Shown here in pieces: positions 44,634 to 54,883 of a stretch of DNA of 64,000 nucleotides; the first letter of the stretch is position 1; the number at the start of each line of letters is the position of its first letter. Position numbers and translations under genes: made by a program. The stretch is from the NCBI RefSeq assembly GCF_014635565.1, contig NZ_BMDB01000002.1, positions 124,001 to 188,000 of the forward strand. The letters are read 5' to 3'. The notes under the pieces are model-generated. The model saw only the letters and a list, made by a program, of their open reading frames with translations. It was not told the DNA's origin and did no database searches. This DNA is from Phocicoccus schoeneichii. Its GTDB lineage: Bacteria > Bacillota > Bacilli > Staphylococcales > Salinicoccaceae.

Positions 44634-44780
44634 TATTTATTATTAATTATTTATATAAAGATATTAAAAGCATTAGTAGGTCCTGTGAATATGTGGATAA
44701 CTCCAAAAACTGTATATTTACGTAAGTTATTCACATGTGGATAACCTGTTGGTAATAGTGTAACACTTATCCACATTACT
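44634..44780. other. oriC: oriC part 2: unwinding region and DnaA boxes between dnaA and dnaN
   Basis: DnaA boxes TGTGGATAA at 44692-44700 and 44736-44744, TTATCCACA at 44767-44775, and TTATTCACA-type variants at 44684 and 44727. Reading the minus strand from box 44700, the sequence runs through TATTCACA, GGACC, then TACTAATGCTTTTAATATC and a long AT tract. This closely resembles the GC-rich link, DnaA-trio and unwinding element of the Bacillus subtilis origin (CCTACTATTACTTCTACTATT, from memory). Confidence 0.8.
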
Positions 44781-44788
44781 CACATGTT

Positions 44789-46117
44789 TTAATTCAGCTT
44801 AGATTCTATCTGTGCGAGCTCTGAAAGAAATGATTCATCATTTTCTCTGAGTTTCGCAATTTTTTCATGCGCATGAATCACTGTTGTGTGATCTCTGCCT
44901 CCAAAAATTTCTCCAATTTTCGGTAATGAATTATCCGTAAGCTCTCTAGATAAATACATTGCAACATGACGTGGGAACGCAATCGAGCGGGTACGTTTTT
45001 TCGATGCAAAGTCTTCAATTTGAATGCCGTAATATTCTGCAACAGCTTTCTGGATATCTGGTATTGTAATTTTTTTTGACTTCGGTTGTGAAACAATATC
45101 CTTCAGTGCGAGTGCTACAAGCTCTGGTGTCATCACCTGGTTTGTTAATTTGGAGTATGCTGCAACACGTGTTAATGCACCCTCAAGTTCACGAATATTG
45201 GTATCGATATGATTCGCAATATAAAGCATTGCTTCATTTGGAATCTCTACATTTTCCTCTTCACATTTTTTGCGTAGAATTGCAATTCTTGTTTCTAAAT
45301 CAGGTGGTGTGATATCTGTGATGAGTCCCCATCCAAAACGTGAACGCAGACGGTCTTCTAGGGTTGGAATCTCATTTGGCGTACGGTCACTTGTGATCAC
45401 AATCTGTTTATCATGATCATGAAGCGCGTTAAACGTATGGAAGAACTCTTCCTGAGTTGATTCTTTCCCTGCTAAGAACTGAATGTCATCAATTAATAGT
45501 ACGTCTACATTACGATACTTGTTTCTGAATGCTTCAGGCTTATTATCACGAATCGAGTTGATGAAGTCATTCGTAAACTTTTCACTTGAAAGGTAAGCGA
45601 CTTTTGCCCCTGGTCTCGTTTCTGTGACATAATTTCCTATCGCATGCATGAGATGTGTCTTTCCTAAACCAACGCCTCCATAAATGAATAGCGGGTTATA
45701 TGCTTTAGCAGGTGCTTCAGCTACTGCTAAGCTTGCTGCATGCGCAAATCGGTTTCCACTACCAATGACAAACGTCTCAAATGTATTCTGATCATTGATT
45801 TGGAAGTTTGGTCCAAATGATGTGTCGACTTTTTCTTCATCTTTAACTGGTGCTTCATTACTCACTTCGTCTCCTTTAATAATAAAAGTGACATTTGGTC
45901 TTTCACCAACAGAATTAAAAAGCGCATCTTGAACAACATCAGTATAGTGTGTTTCAAGCCAATCTCTATTGAACGAGTTATGCGTTTCAATGATCGCTTC
46001 TTCTTTAGTGAGTTCAATAAGAGTGACATCCATAAACCACGTCTCAAAACTTGGGCCAGCTAATTTCTCTTTAATAGATTCTAAGGCCTTCTGCCAAATC
46101 TGATCGAGTCCATTCAT
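44789..46117 (-). CDS. dnaA: Chromosomal replication initiator protein DnaA
   Basis: A 442-residue AAA+ initiator. Domain I starts [19 protein letters not shown], the Walker A is GGVGLGKT, Walker [14 protein letters not shown], and domain IV has the DnaA signature [15 protein letters not shown] that reads DnaA boxes. The ATG at 46117 has GAGGAAAA upstream; the frame is open to 46231 but that stretch is the DnaA-box region. Probably autoregulated through those boxes. Confidence 0.98.
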   Translation of the reverse strand: MNGLDQIWQKALESIKEKLAGPSFETWFMDVTLIELTKEEAIIETHNSFNRDWLETHYTDVVQDALFNSVGERPNVTFIIKGDEVSNEAPVKDEEKVDTSFGPNFQINDQNTFETFVIGSGNRFAHAASLAVAEAPAKAYNPLFIYGGVGLGKTHLMHAIGNYVTETRPGAKVAYLSSEKFTNDFINSIRDNKPEAFRNKYRNVDVLLIDDIQFLAGKESTQEEFFHTFNALHDHDKQIVITSDRTPNEIPTLEDRLRSRFGWGLITDITPPDLETRIAILRKKCEEENVEIPNEAMLYIANHIDTNIRELEGALTRVAAYSKLTNQVMTPELVALALKDIVSQPKSKKITIPDIQKAVAEYYGIQIEDFASKKRTRSIAFPRHVAMYLSRELTDNSLPKIGEIFGGRDHTTVIHAHEKIAKLRENDESFLSELAQIESKLN

Positions 46118-46137
46118 AAAATTTTTCCTCACTTTTA

Positions 46138-46440
46138 ACATTTTCACATGGTGTGGATAACTATAATTCACGGGTGTATAAAAGTTATCCACAAGTTGTG
46201 CACAAACTGTGGATAAGTCAGATGAAAACAAAAGTTACCCACAGCTATTTCATAAAAATTATAACGGAAATCTGTGGATATATCAATAAATTTTAAAATC
46301 AATCCACAGATCAACAACTTATCCACAGGCACTTATAAACGTGCTGTTATCTTGTGGAAAAATACTAAAATTACCTGTGGATAACATTATTATGTGATAT
46401 AATCTTACACAAGATGTGTGGATAACTCTTGATATCACTC
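46138..46440. other. oriC: oriC part 1: DnaA-box region upstream of dnaA
   Basis: Six perfect boxes: TGTGGATAA at 46152, 46208, 46376 and 46417, and TTATCCACA at 46185 and 46319. Near-matches lie at 46235 (TTACCCACA) and 46273 (TGTGGATAT). The rest is AT-rich and gene-free. With the dnaA-dnaN gap this makes a bipartite origin flanking dnaA, as in Bacillus and Staphylococcus. Gene orientation switches here. Confidence 0.9.
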
Positions 46441-46461
46441 ATTTTTAATCGAAATTTTGTC

Positions 46462-46490
46462 TTGAACTAAGTGATAGTTTCTGTTACTAT
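46462..46490 (+). promoter_or_regulatory. rpmH promoter
   Basis: TTGAAC, 17-base spacer, TACTAT; the start codon lies 67 bases downstream of the -10 box. Confidence 0.65.
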
Positions 46491-46556
46491 TAAATAGTTG
46501 CTAAAATAAAGACTAGATACACATATAAGTGGAATTATTAATTTGGAGGTGTAGAG

Positions 46557-46694
46557 ATGGTAAAACGTACGTATCAACCAAATAAACGTAAACGTTCTAA
46601 AGTACACGGATTCCGCGCAAGAATGGCTACAAAGAATGGCCGTAAAGTTCTTGCTCGTCGTAGAAGAAAAGGAAGAAAAGTGCTTTCAGCATAG
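46557..46694 (+). CDS. rpmH: 50S ribosomal protein L34
   Basis: A 45-residue, very basic protein reading [20 protein letters not shown] and ending GRKVLSA, the canonical L34 sequence. GGAGGTGTAGAG precedes the ATG. It is the first gene of the right arm, next to the origin as in most bacteria, with rnpA following after a terminator. Confidence 0.98.
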   Translation: MVKRTYQPNKRKRSKVHGFRARMATKNGRKVLARRRRKGRKVLSA

Positions 46695-46696
46695 TA

Positions 46697-46730
46697 AAAG
46701 ATCATCTATCACTAGGTGATCTTTTTTTAT
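46697..46730 (+). terminator. Terminator between rpmH and rnpA
   Basis: AAAGATCATCTA/TAGGTGATCTTT followed by TTTT. It may be partial, since rnpA usually needs less transcript than rpmH. Confidence 0.8.
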
Positions 46731-46807
46731 GCCAATTCTGATGAGTGTTATTAAAGAGTAAGATTTTGTATAATATAGTAATCATATAATGAGAGTAGCG
46801 TATTTTG

Positions 46808-47155
46808 ATGAAGAAGCAGTATAGGATTAAAAAGCAAAGAGATTTTCAATTTGTCTTTAAAAAAGGACGTTCTTTTGCGAACCGTCAATTTGTCGTATAC
46901 GTTAAAGATAATAAGGAAGTATCACATTTTAGGCTCGGAATCAGCGTATCCAAAAAACTTGGTAATGCAGTGACAAGAAATAAAATAAAAAGACGCATCC
47001 GAAATTTCTTTCAAACACACATAGATGAACTTAAGAGTACCGAGTACGTAGTGATTGCGAGGCAGCCTGTTCCAAATATGGAGTACAAAGAAATTGAAAA
47101 ATCATTATTACATGTCTTAAAAATTGCAAAATGCATAAATAATGGAGGCAACTAA
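46808..47155 (+). CDS. rnpA: Ribonuclease P protein component
   Basis: A 115-residue basic protein that assists the RNase P RNA in maturing tRNA 5' ends. The signature is present as LGISVSKKLGNAVTRNKIKRRIRNFF (seen as ISVSKKLGNAVTRNKIKRR in the sequence). I use ATG 46808; the preceding TTG is in frame but adds only one residue. Its stop is immediately followed by the jag start. Confidence 0.96.
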   Translation: MKKQYRIKKQRDFQFVFKKGRSFANRQFVVYVKDNKEVSHFRLGISVSKKLGNAVTRNKIKRRIRNFFQTHIDELKSTEYVVIARQPVPNMEYKEIEKSLLHVLKIAKCINNGGN

Positions 47156-48055
47156 ATGTACAAAGTGTATCAAGCAGAAACTGTTGATGAGGCGATAGAA
47201 GTGGGACTTAAAGACTTAAACGTTACAGAAGATGATATTAAGATCGACGTCATTGAAGCGGGGAAGCGCGGTATATTTGGATTAGGTAAAAAAGATGCTG
47301 AGGTAAAACTCACTGTTATAAACCCTGAACTTAAGATGTATGAAAGTTTAGATGCACTGAAATTTAGACATACAAGGCTTGAAAAAGAAGCAAACATTAC
47401 TGAGAACAATACAGTAGCAGAAACAAACGTAACAGAAGAAGATTTTACGGAAGAAGAAGCGCGTGACGAAGTAGATGCTGTTACAAAAGAAGTCATTGAT
47501 GTACCAAACGAAATTATTGAAGACAATACTTTAGTTGAAGACGAAGAAGTAGCTGAAGAAGAAATCGAAGAAGCTCCAGTAATTACAGAAGAGCCAAAAT
47601 TCACATTTCTAGATGCTGCAGAAAGTACAATGAGTTATGTTCATTCAGTAATTACAGAAATGGGTATCAAGAATGATGTCACTTATACAATAGAAGATAA
47701 GGAAATCAATATTGAGATAGAAAGTGATTATGCGTCAAAAATTATCGGTAAACGTGGCGCGACTTTAAATGCAATCCAAGAAATCGCACAGAGCTATTTC
47801 AATAGAATTTATACTAGCTATGGACGTGTTATTATCGACACAGAAAATTATAGAATGAAACGTGAAGAGGTTTTAGAAACACTTGCATTAAACATGACTA
47901 AGAAAGCATTACAAACTGGACTTCCAGTACACTTAGAACCAATGCCAGCGAACGAAAGAAAAGTCATTCATAACGCTCTAAGTAACGTTACAAATATTAA
48001 AACACACTCAGAAGGTGAAGAGCCAAACCGTTACTTGGTAATACAAAAGAAATAA
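47156..48055 (+). CDS. jag: RNA-binding protein Jag/KhpB (Jag-N, KH and R3H domains)
   Basis: A 299-residue protein: Jag-N domain at about residues 1-55 ([18 protein letters not shown]), a long acidic low-complexity linker (about 75-145), then KH ([19 protein letters not shown]) and R3H ([14 protein letters not shown]) domains that bind RNA. Linked to cell-division and envelope control in Gram-positives. In Bacillus it follows yidC (spoIIIJ); here yidC is absent and jag follows rnpA directly. GGAGG overlaps the rnpA end. Confidence 0.93.
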   Translation: MYKVYQAETVDEAIEVGLKDLNVTEDDIKIDVIEAGKRGIFGLGKKDAEVKLTVINPELKMYESLDALKFRHTRLEKEANITENNTVAETNVTEEDFTEEEARDEVDAVTKEVIDVPNEIIEDNTLVEDEEVAEEEIEEAPVITEEPKFTFLDAAESTMSYVHSVITEMGIKNDVTYTIEDKEINIEIESDYASKIIGKRGATLNAIQEIAQSYFNRIYTSYGRVIIDTENYRMKREEVLETLALNMTKKALQTGLPVHLEPMPANERKVIHNALSNVTNIKTHSEGEEPNRYLVIQKK

Positions 48056-48068
48056 AGGAGACATTTGT

Positions 48069-49442
48069 ATGCAGTTAGAAACGATATCGAGCATTTCAAC
48101 TCCTATCGGCGAAGGTGCCATCGCGATTGTTCGACTATCAGGTATCGACGCTGTGGAAATTGCAGATAAGCTCTATAGAGGTAAAAATAAGCTTAAAGAC
48201 GTGGATTCACATACGATTAATTACGGTCATATCGTCGATCCAGAAACGAATGAAACAGTAGAAGAGGTAATGGTAGCCGTTATGCGTGCACCACGCACAT
48301 ATACGCGAGAAGATATCGTGGAAATTAACTGTCACGGTGGTGTGCATACAATTAACCATATTCTACGATTAACATTAAAACATGGTGCTGAAATGGCTGA
48401 ACCAGGTGAGTTTACGAAACGTGCTTTCTTAAATGGACGTATCGACTTATCACAAGCTGAAGGTATCATGGACTTTATTAGATCTAAAACAGACGAAGCA
48501 TCAAAAGTTGCGAATCAACAAATGCAAGGTCGTCTGAAAACATATATTGAATCACTTAGACAAGAAATTTTAGAAATTCTAGCACAAGTAGAAGTAAACA
48601 TCGACTACCCTGAATACGATGATGTTGAAGAAGCGACAACAGCATTCTTATTAGAAGAAGCTGTGAAGATAGAAGAAAAAATTGCGACACTACTAAAAAC
48701 TTCAAAAGAAGGTCGTATTTTACGTGAGGGGCTCAATACTGTAATCGTTGGTAAACCAAACGTCGGTAAGAGTTCACTTCTAAATTATCTCATCCAAGAT
48801 AACCGTGCGATCGTGACAGACATTGCGGGAACGACACGTGACATCTTGGAAGAATACGTGAACGTCAACGGAATTCCATTAAAACTTGTTGATACTGCAG
48901 GTATTCGTGAGACGGATGACGTTGTAGAACGTATCGGTGTAGAACGTTCGCGTGAAGCATTAAGTAACGCAGAACTCATTCTATACGTTATTGATTACAC
49001 ACAAGAATTAACAGATGAAGACAGAGAAATATTAGAGAACTTACAAGGACGTAAAGTAATCATCATCGTGAATAAGCTTGACTTAACACAAAAGCTAAAC
49101 GTTGATGAGTTGATTCCTTATGGATTCAATATTGTCCAAACATCCATTACTGAAGGAACAGGCGTAGATGATTTAGAAGAAAATATCAGAGACTTATTCT
49201 TCAGTGGAGGACTCAATATGAGTGACTCAACATATGTATCTAACAACCGACACATCCACTTACTCGAATCTGCAAAACAATCGATTCATGATGCGGTTGA
49301 AGCAGCGAAACTTGATATTCCAGTGGATATGATTCAAATAGATTTAGTTAAAACGTGGCAATTACTTGGTGAGGTTATCGGACAAGACGTTTCAGAAGAA
49401 CTCATAGACCAGTTATTTGCCCAATTCTGTTTAGGAAAATAA
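48069..49442 (+). CDS. mnmE: tRNA modification GTPase MnmE
   Basis: A 457-residue enzyme that, with MnmG, installs the cmnm5 group on wobble U34 of tRNAs. N-terminal folate-binding domain, helical domain, inserted G domain ([24 protein letters not shown]) and the essential C-terminal FCLGK cysteine motif are all present. AAGGAG precedes the ATG; mnmG follows 14 bases later. Confidence 0.97.
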   Translation: MQLETISSISTPIGEGAIAIVRLSGIDAVEIADKLYRGKNKLKDVDSHTINYGHIVDPETNETVEEVMVAVMRAPRTYTREDIVEINCHGGVHTINHILRLTLKHGAEMAEPGEFTKRAFLNGRIDLSQAEGIMDFIRSKTDEASKVANQQMQGRLKTYIESLRQEILEILAQVEVNIDYPEYDDVEEATTAFLLEEAVKIEEKIATLLKTSKEGRILREGLNTVIVGKPNVGKSSLLNYLIQDNRAIVTDIAGTTRDILEEYVNVNGIPLKLVDTAGIRETDDVVERIGVERSREALSNAELILYVIDYTQELTDEDREILENLQGRKVIIIVNKLDLTQKLNVDELIPYGFNIVQTSITEGTGVDDLEENIRDLFFSGGLNMSDSTYVSNNRHIHLLESAKQSIHDAVEAAKLDIPVDMIQIDLVKTWQLLGEVIGQDVSEELIDQLFAQFCLGK

Positions 49443-49456
49443 TAGGAGGAAATTGT

Positions 49457-51340
49457 ATGGTAGAGCATAGTAAATATGATGTAATCGTCATTGGTGCAGG
49501 ACATGCGGGGGTCGAAGCTGGCCTTGCTGCTGCACGTAAAGGTCTTACGACTCTGATGTTAACGATTAACTTAGACAGCATCGCATTCATGCCATGTAAT
49601 CCGTCTGTTGGTGGACCGGCTAAAGGAATCGTCGTAAGAGAAGTAGATGCTCTAGGCGGTCAAATGGCTAAAGTCATTGACAAGACGCACATACAAATGC
49701 GCATGTTAAATACAGGTAAAGGACCTGCCGTTCGTGCACTACGCGCACAAGCAGACAAGGTTCTTTATCAGCAAGAAATGAAACAAGTCCTTGAAGACAC
49801 TGAAAATTTAGATGTCATGCAAGGCATGGTAGATGAGATTTTAATTGAAGATAAAAAGATCGTGGGTGTGAGAACGAACGTTGGAACAGTATATGATGCG
49901 AAATCTGTCATCATTACAACTGGAACGTTCTTACGTGGTGAAATTATCTTGGGTGACCTTAAATATTCAAGTGGTCCAAACCATCAAATGCCTTCAATCA
50001 AACTTGCAGATCAGTTGAAAGATTTAGGTTTTGAAATCGTGAGATTCAAAACAGGTACTCCACCACGTGTGAATGCTGATTCAATTGATTATGATAAAAC
50101 AGAAATCCAGCCAGGAGACGACGTGCCACGTGCATTCAGTTATGAGACAACTGAATTCATCATGGATCAACTTCCTTGTTGGTTAACACATACAAATGAA
50201 TTTACACACAAAATCATCAACGATAATTTACACCTATCTGCGATGTATTCTGGTTTAATCGAAGGAACAGGTCCGCGTTATTGCCCATCAATTGAAGATA
50301 AGATTGTTCGATTTAATGACAAACCACGTCACCAAATCTTTTTAGAGCCAGAAGGCAGACATACGAAAGAAGTTTATGTTCAAGGTCTTTCAACAAGCAT
50401 GCCTGAAGCGGTGCAAAGAGAAATGCTGAAAACAATCCCTGGTCTTGAGAACGCACGTATGATGCGTACAGGATATGCGATTGAGTATGATGCATTAGTA
50501 CCCACTCAGTTATGGCCAACGCTTGAAACGAAAAAAATTGAGAACTTATATACGGCAGGTCAAATCAACGGTACAAGTGGATATGAAGAAGCTGCAGGAC
50601 AAGGACTTATCGCGGGTATCAACGCTGCGAATAAAATCTTAGGACAAGAAGAACTCATCTTAAGTCGTACCGAAGCATATATCGGTGTACTGATTGATGA
50701 CTTAGTGACAAAAGGTACAAATGAACCCTATCGTCTATTAACATCACGTGCGGAACACCGTCTGATTTTAAGACACGACAATGCAGACATGAGACTTACA
50801 GAAATCGGTCACGAACATGGTCTAGTCACAGACGAGCGCTATGACATGTTTTTATCTAAAAAAGAACGTATTGAGAAAGAACTTGAGCGCTTTAGAAATG
50901 TGCGTATCAAACCGAATGAACACACTCAAAGTGTTGTTGAAAGTAAAGGCGGTACACGTCTAAAAGATGGTATTCTAGCGATTGAATTACTCCGTCGTCC
51001 AGAAATGACTTATCAAGATATCATGACGATTTTAGGCGAAGAGTCACTTCTTACTTCTGATGAACAAGAGCAAGTTGAAATCGAAGTGAAGTACGAAGGG
51101 TACATTAAGAAGTCACTTCAACAAGTTGAAAAAATGAAACGCATGGAAGACAAGAAAATTCCTGAAGATATTGATTATGATGCAGTGCATTCACTCGCAA
51201 GCGAAGCCAAAGACAAGCTGAAAGAAGTACGTCCATTAGATCTCGCACAAGCATCTCGTATTTCAGGTGTAAATCCTGCGGATATTTCAATTCTACTCGT
51301 ATATATTGAACAAGGAAAAATCGCGAAAGTGCAAAACTAA
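49457..51340 (+). CDS. mnmG: tRNA uridine-5-carboxymethylaminomethyl modification enzyme MnmG (GidA)
   Basis: A 627-residue FAD- and NADH-binding partner of MnmE. Rossmann motif [10 protein letters not shown] (about residues 13-22), GidA signatures [12 protein letters not shown] and [16 protein letters not shown]. Full length. AGGAGG precedes the ATG. Confidence 0.97.
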   Translation: MVEHSKYDVIVIGAGHAGVEAGLAAARKGLTTLMLTINLDSIAFMPCNPSVGGPAKGIVVREVDALGGQMAKVIDKTHIQMRMLNTGKGPAVRALRAQADKVLYQQEMKQVLEDTENLDVMQGMVDEILIEDKKIVGVRTNVGTVYDAKSVIITTGTFLRGEIILGDLKYSSGPNHQMPSIKLADQLKDLGFEIVRFKTGTPPRVNADSIDYDKTEIQPGDDVPRAFSYETTEFIMDQLPCWLTHTNEFTHKIINDNLHLSAMYSGLIEGTGPRYCPSIEDKIVRFNDKPRHQIFLEPEGRHTKEVYVQGLSTSMPEAVQREMLKTIPGLENARMMRTGYAIEYDALVPTQLWPTLETKKIENLYTAGQINGTSGYEEAAGQGLIAGINAANKILGQEELILSRTEAYIGVLIDDLVTKGTNEPYRLLTSRAEHRLILRHDNADMRLTEIGHEHGLVTDERYDMFLSKKERIEKELERFRNVRIKPNEHTQSVVESKGGTRLKDGILAIELLRRPEMTYQDIMTILGEESLLTSDEQEQVEIEVKYEGYIKKSLQQVEKMKRMEDKKIPEDIDYDAVHSLASEAKDKLKEVRPLDLAQASRISGVNPADISILLVYIEQGKIAKVQN

Positions 51341-51367
51341 AAAGGCTTATCACTAAGCCTTTTTATT
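51340..51367 (+). terminator. Terminator between mnmG and rsmG
   Basis: AAAAGGCTTA/TAAGCCTTTT with a 4-base loop and T-run, immediately after the mnmG stop. Confidence 0.75.
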
Positions 51368-51384
51368 AATATAGAGGGATAAAT

Positions 51385-52101
51385 ATGACTAAAGACGAAT
51401 TTATTTTACACTTAAAAAAAGAAGGTATTGAAGTAACAGATATCCAAATGAAACAGTTTGATATGTACTTTAAAATGCTCGTTGAGTGGAATGAGAAAAT
51501 CAACCTGACAGCAGTGACTGAAGAGAACGAAGTCTATGAAAAGCACTTCTATGATTCCATTACACCACTTTTTTATGCAGACATTGAAGAAGGTGCGAGC
51601 CTCTGTGATGTAGGTGCAGGAGCAGGATTTCCATCGATTCCAATGAAGATTCTTCGTCCAGATTTAAAAGTGACGATTGTAGATTCATTAAATAAACGCA
51701 TCATGTTCTTAAATGAATTGACTGCAAACTTAGAACTCGATAAAATCACACTTGTCCATGATCGTGCAGAGACATTTGGTCAACACACAGCACGTCACAT
51801 GTTTGATGTTGTAACGGCGCGTGCGGTTGCACGTTTAAACGTTTTAGCAGAACTATGCTTACCACTGGTTAGAACAGGTGGGAAGTTCATCGTTCTAAAA
51901 GGAAAGCGTACAATGGAAGAGATTGATGAAGCAGAGTTTGCACTGAAATTACTGGGTGGAAAACTTGAAGCGGTCCATGAGTTATCATTGCCAGAAGAAG
52001 AAAGTGATCGTTATATCTTAGAAATTAAGAAGACGAGTAAGACACCGAGAAAGTATCCAAGAAAACCAGGTACACCAAGCAAGAAACCATTACTCAATTA
52101 G
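51385..52101 (+). CDS. rsmG: 16S rRNA (guanine527-N7)-methyltransferase
   Basis: A 238-residue SAM-dependent methyltransferase. SAM-binding motif LCDVGAGAGFPSIPMKIL, plus the N-terminal NLTAVTEENEVYEKHFYDS block of GidB proteins. The C-terminus is basic (KKTSKTPRKYPRKPGTP). Loss in other bacteria gives low-level streptomycin resistance. noc follows 11 bases later. Confidence 0.96.
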   Translation: MTKDEFILHLKKEGIEVTDIQMKQFDMYFKMLVEWNEKINLTAVTEENEVYEKHFYDSITPLFYADIEEGASLCDVGAGAGFPSIPMKILRPDLKVTIVDSLNKRIMFLNELTANLELDKITLVHDRAETFGQHTARHMFDVVTARAVARLNVLAELCLPLVRTGGKFIVLKGKRTMEEIDEAEFALKLLGGKLEAVHELSLPEEESDRYILEIKKTSKTPRKYPRKPGTPSKKPLLN

Positions 52102-52112
52102 GGGTGTTATAA

Positions 52113-52922
52113 ATGAAGAAGCCATTTTCGAAACTGTTTAATCTTCTTGATAAAACAGGAAAACATGAAGAAGATAAAATTGAACTGGTACCAGTAGAAT
52201 CTATCGTTCCGAACCGTTTCCAACCGAGACGTGTATTTAATGATAAATCTATTAAAGAACTTGCCCAGTCAATCAAAAAACATGGTTTACTTCAACCAAT
52301 CACCCTGCGTCCTATAGAAGAGGGCATGTATGAGATCATTGCAGGAGAGCGCCGTTTTCGTGCAATGAAATCTCTACACTATGAAAATGTAGAATCGATT
52401 ATCAAATATTTAACAGATCAAGAAGCTGCTGTCATTGCAATCATTGAAAACATACAGAGAGAAAACTTATCACCTTATGAAGAAGCACTTGCATATAAAG
52501 AACTGTTATCGATGGAAGATATCACACAGAAAGACCTCGCTATTTCTCTAGGTAAGAGTCAGTCATTCATCGCAAACAAACTCAGACTTTTAAAGCTATC
52601 AGATAGCGTTATTTCAGCGTTACAAAACAATGAAATAACAGAAAGACATGCGAGAACAATGCTTTCTTTAGATAACGATATGCAGTATGAAATACTAGAA
52701 AAAGTGAAGCGTGATGAACTGAATGTTAAAGACACAGAGCTTGCAGTAAAAAATCGAATAGAGAAAAAGAACGAGCAAATTAACTTCAATGATGATGTCA
52801 GTTTCGTCATGAATGATCTTCTTAATGACATTGAAAAGTTAAAAGCACGTGGATTTAAAGTAGACTATGATAAGACAGAAGAGTCTCTGTATCACGAAGT
52901 CGTGATACGAATATATAAATAA
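52113..52922 (+). CDS. noc: Nucleoid occlusion protein Noc (ParB family)
   Basis: A 269-residue ParB-like CTPase that binds its own DNA sites and the membrane, keeping the division septum off the nucleoid. The amphipathic N-terminus MKKPFSKLFNLL is the membrane-targeting helix of Noc. The CTP-binding box GERRFRAM and helix-turn-helix QKDLAISLGKSQSFIANKLRLL follow. Position after rsmG and similarity to staphylococcal Noc decide between Noc and ParB. Confidence 0.92.
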   Translation: MKKPFSKLFNLLDKTGKHEEDKIELVPVESIVPNRFQPRRVFNDKSIKELAQSIKKHGLLQPITLRPIEEGMYEIIAGERRFRAMKSLHYENVESIIKYLTDQEAAVIAIIENIQRENLSPYEEALAYKELLSMEDITQKDLAISLGKSQSFIANKLRLLKLSDSVISALQNNEITERHARTMLSLDNDMQYEILEKVKRDELNVKDTELAVKNRIEKKNEQINFNDDVSFVMNDLLNDIEKLKARGFKVDYDKTEESLYHEVVIRIYK

Positions 52923-52932
52923 GAGGTGTGCT

Positions 52933-53730
52933 ATGGATAAGGGACAACTGAAAGAAATTAAAATCAGCGATATTAAACCCAACCCATATCAGCCTCGCCT
53001 TACTTTTAAGGAATCATCACAGAAAGAACTCGCAGCGTCGATTGAGCGAAACGGATTACTCCAACCCATCTCTGTAAGAAAATCTATAAAAGGATATACG
53101 CTTATTGCAGGAGAACGTCGCTTTCGTGCAATGCAGTCTCTAAAGAAAGAGACCATACAAGCGGTAATCTTAGATCTTACAGACGAAGAGATGATGACGC
53201 ATTCGATATTGGAAAACTTGCAACGTGAAGATTTGGATTCATTTGAAGAAGCAATGAGCTATAAGAACTACATGGAAGCACTGAATCTAAATCAAGAACA
53301 AGTCGCAAAAAATCTAGGTAAATCGAGAAGTTATATCGCAAATACAATTCGACTCCTGAATTTACCCAACCGTGTTGTTCGGATGATAAAAAACAACGAG
53401 CTGACAAGTGCACATGGCCGTACGCTTCTCAGCTTAAAAGATCCACTGACAATAGAACACGTGGCTATAAAGTGTCGAGATGAGAAGTGGAACGTGAGAA
53501 AGCTTGAACGCTACGTACAAGGGTTTAAGACAGAGCGGGGCTTAAAGCGTGGAAAAAATGATTTAAAAAAACCGAAAATCGTGGAAACGACGGAACAAAA
53601 ACTAAAAGAAACACTCGGCACAAAAGTAGAAATTAAGCGCGTGAAAAATCGCGGATATATAGAAATTGATTTTACAGACCAAAAAGAGTTTGAAAGAATT
53701 GTAAACTACATACTGAACGGAGGAGAATAG
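52933..53730 (+). CDS. parB: Chromosome partitioning protein ParB (Spo0J)
   Basis: A 265-residue ParB CTPase/DNA clamp. PNPYQPR and GERRFRAM form the CTP-binding part, NLGKSRSYIANTIRLLNL is the parS-reading helix-turn-helix, and the basic C-terminus should dimerise. It starts 10 bases after noc. No parA/soj gene precedes it, as in Staphylococcus, so it probably acts through SMC loading alone. I saw no good parS palindrome (TGTTTCACGTGAAACA type) by eye in the window. Confidence 0.92.
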   Translation: MDKGQLKEIKISDIKPNPYQPRLTFKESSQKELAASIERNGLLQPISVRKSIKGYTLIAGERRFRAMQSLKKETIQAVILDLTDEEMMTHSILENLQREDLDSFEEAMSYKNYMEALNLNQEQVAKNLGKSRSYIANTIRLLNLPNRVVRMIKNNELTSAHGRTLLSLKDPLTIEHVAIKCRDEKWNVRKLERYVQGFKTERGLKRGKNDLKKPKIVETTEQKLKETLGTKVEIKRVKNRGYIEIDFTDQKEFERIVNYILNGGE

Positions 53731-53732
53731 TA

Positions 53733-54671
53733 TTGAATTTTGAGTTTTTAAACACATTAATCGTATCAGCAATAGAAAAGCCAATGGATACGAGATTTCT
53801 GACTACAATCTACGACAAATTAACAAATCCCGACATTTGGATCAACATCTTAGTACGTGTCGTCTGGTCGATTGGTTTTATCATCATCGGACTGATTGTG
53901 ATGAAAGTTGTTAAAACACTGATTCAAAACTTCTTCACAATGAAGGCCCGTTCGAAGCTTAAAATTAAAGGCAGTGCAAAACGCAATAAAACTCTGATTA
54001 ACGTATTGCAAAACATGACAACGATTGTTGTATGGTTCGTCGTTGTTGTAACGATACTAGAAACGTTCAACATTCCGGTAGGTACGCTACTTGCCGGTGC
54101 TGGGATTGTCGGCCTAGCCATTGGTTTTGGTGCACAGAGTTTAGTAAAAGACATGATCACTGGATTCTTTATTATCTTAGAAAACCAATTTGATACAGGT
54201 GATTTCATCCGTGCGAATACAACAGGTACAACTGTTGCGGAAGGAGAAGTCATTCACTTAGGGTTACGCTCCTCAAAGATAAAAGGGTATAATGGTGAAG
54301 TTTACATGATACCGAACGGAACAATTAACGAAGTGGTTAACTTTTCTGTAGAGAATTCCATCGCATTCCTTGACCTTAACTTATCGCTAGAAACAGACAC
54401 AGCTGAAGTTGAGCGTCTACTTACGAAATACTTTGATATTGAGTGGTCAAATGATCCAAGTCTTGTGGCACAGCCAGCTGTGCTCGGAATTCAAGACTTC
54501 CAACAAGGGCAAGCAATGCTACGTATTCAATTTATAACAGAGCCGATGGAGCAATTTGGTGTACTTCGTAAATATCGCGGTAAAATTAAAGATTACCTCA
54601 ATGCACACGAAATAGAACTTGCTGTACCAGTGATGGATTTTGGTAAAGATACAAGCATGAAGGGGTCATAA
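53733..54671 (+). CDS. MscS-family mechanosensitive ion channel
   Basis: A 312-residue small-conductance mechanosensitive channel protein that releases solutes under hypo-osmotic shock. Three membrane segments (about residues 30-58, 90-110 and 114-135), the pore helix LLAGAGIVGLAIGFGAQSLV (about 114-133), and the MscS beta domain with DMITGFFIILENQFDTGDFI. The start is TTG 53733, with GGAGGAG upstream overlapping the parB stop. Confidence 0.93.
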   Translation: MNFEFLNTLIVSAIEKPMDTRFLTTIYDKLTNPDIWINILVRVVWSIGFIIIGLIVMKVVKTLIQNFFTMKARSKLKIKGSAKRNKTLINVLQNMTTIVVWFVVVVTILETFNIPVGTLLAGAGIVGLAIGFGAQSLVKDMITGFFIILENQFDTGDFIRANTTGTTVAEGEVIHLGLRSSKIKGYNGEVYMIPNGTINEVVNFSVENSIAFLDLNLSLETDTAEVERLLTKYFDIEWSNDPSLVAQPAVLGIQDFQQGQAMLRIQFITEPMEQFGVLRKYRGKIKDYLNAHEIELAVPVMDFGKDTSMKGS

Positions 54672-54673
54672 AT

Positions 54674-54859
54674 ATGGAACACGAATTTGATCTTGGTAGT
54701 ATTGTAGAGATGAAAAAACCACACCCATGTGGTACAAATGAATTTGAAGTCGTAAGACTTGGTGCGGACATTAAAATTAAATGCCTGAATTGCGAACGTA
54801 TTATCATGCTTCCAAGAAGAGACTTTAAAAAACGACTGAAACGTATTATTAAACAATAA
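54674..54859 (+). CDS. DUF951 family protein
   Basis: A 61-residue protein with the DUF951 pattern: LGSIVEMKKPHPCGTNEFEVVRLGADIKIKC and CERIIMLPRRDF (parts). The three cysteines (PHPCG, KCLNC) could bind a metal. Function unknown. It starts two bases after the MscS gene and precedes ychF, an arrangement common in Firmicutes. Confidence 0.9.
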   Translation: MEHEFDLGSIVEMKKPHPCGTNEFEVVRLGADIKIKCLNCERIIMLPRRDFKKRLKRIIKQ

Positions 54860-54883
54860 TTTTCACTTAAGGAGATAAAACAA

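Noticed and set aside
45086-45096. parS half-site (TGTGAAACA) within dnaA
   Set aside because: Only one arm matches; the other half of the palindrome is absent.
47170-47604. 144-residue minus-strand frame opposite jag
   Set aside because: Its serine-rich composition is the mirror of the acidic jag linker; no start signal.
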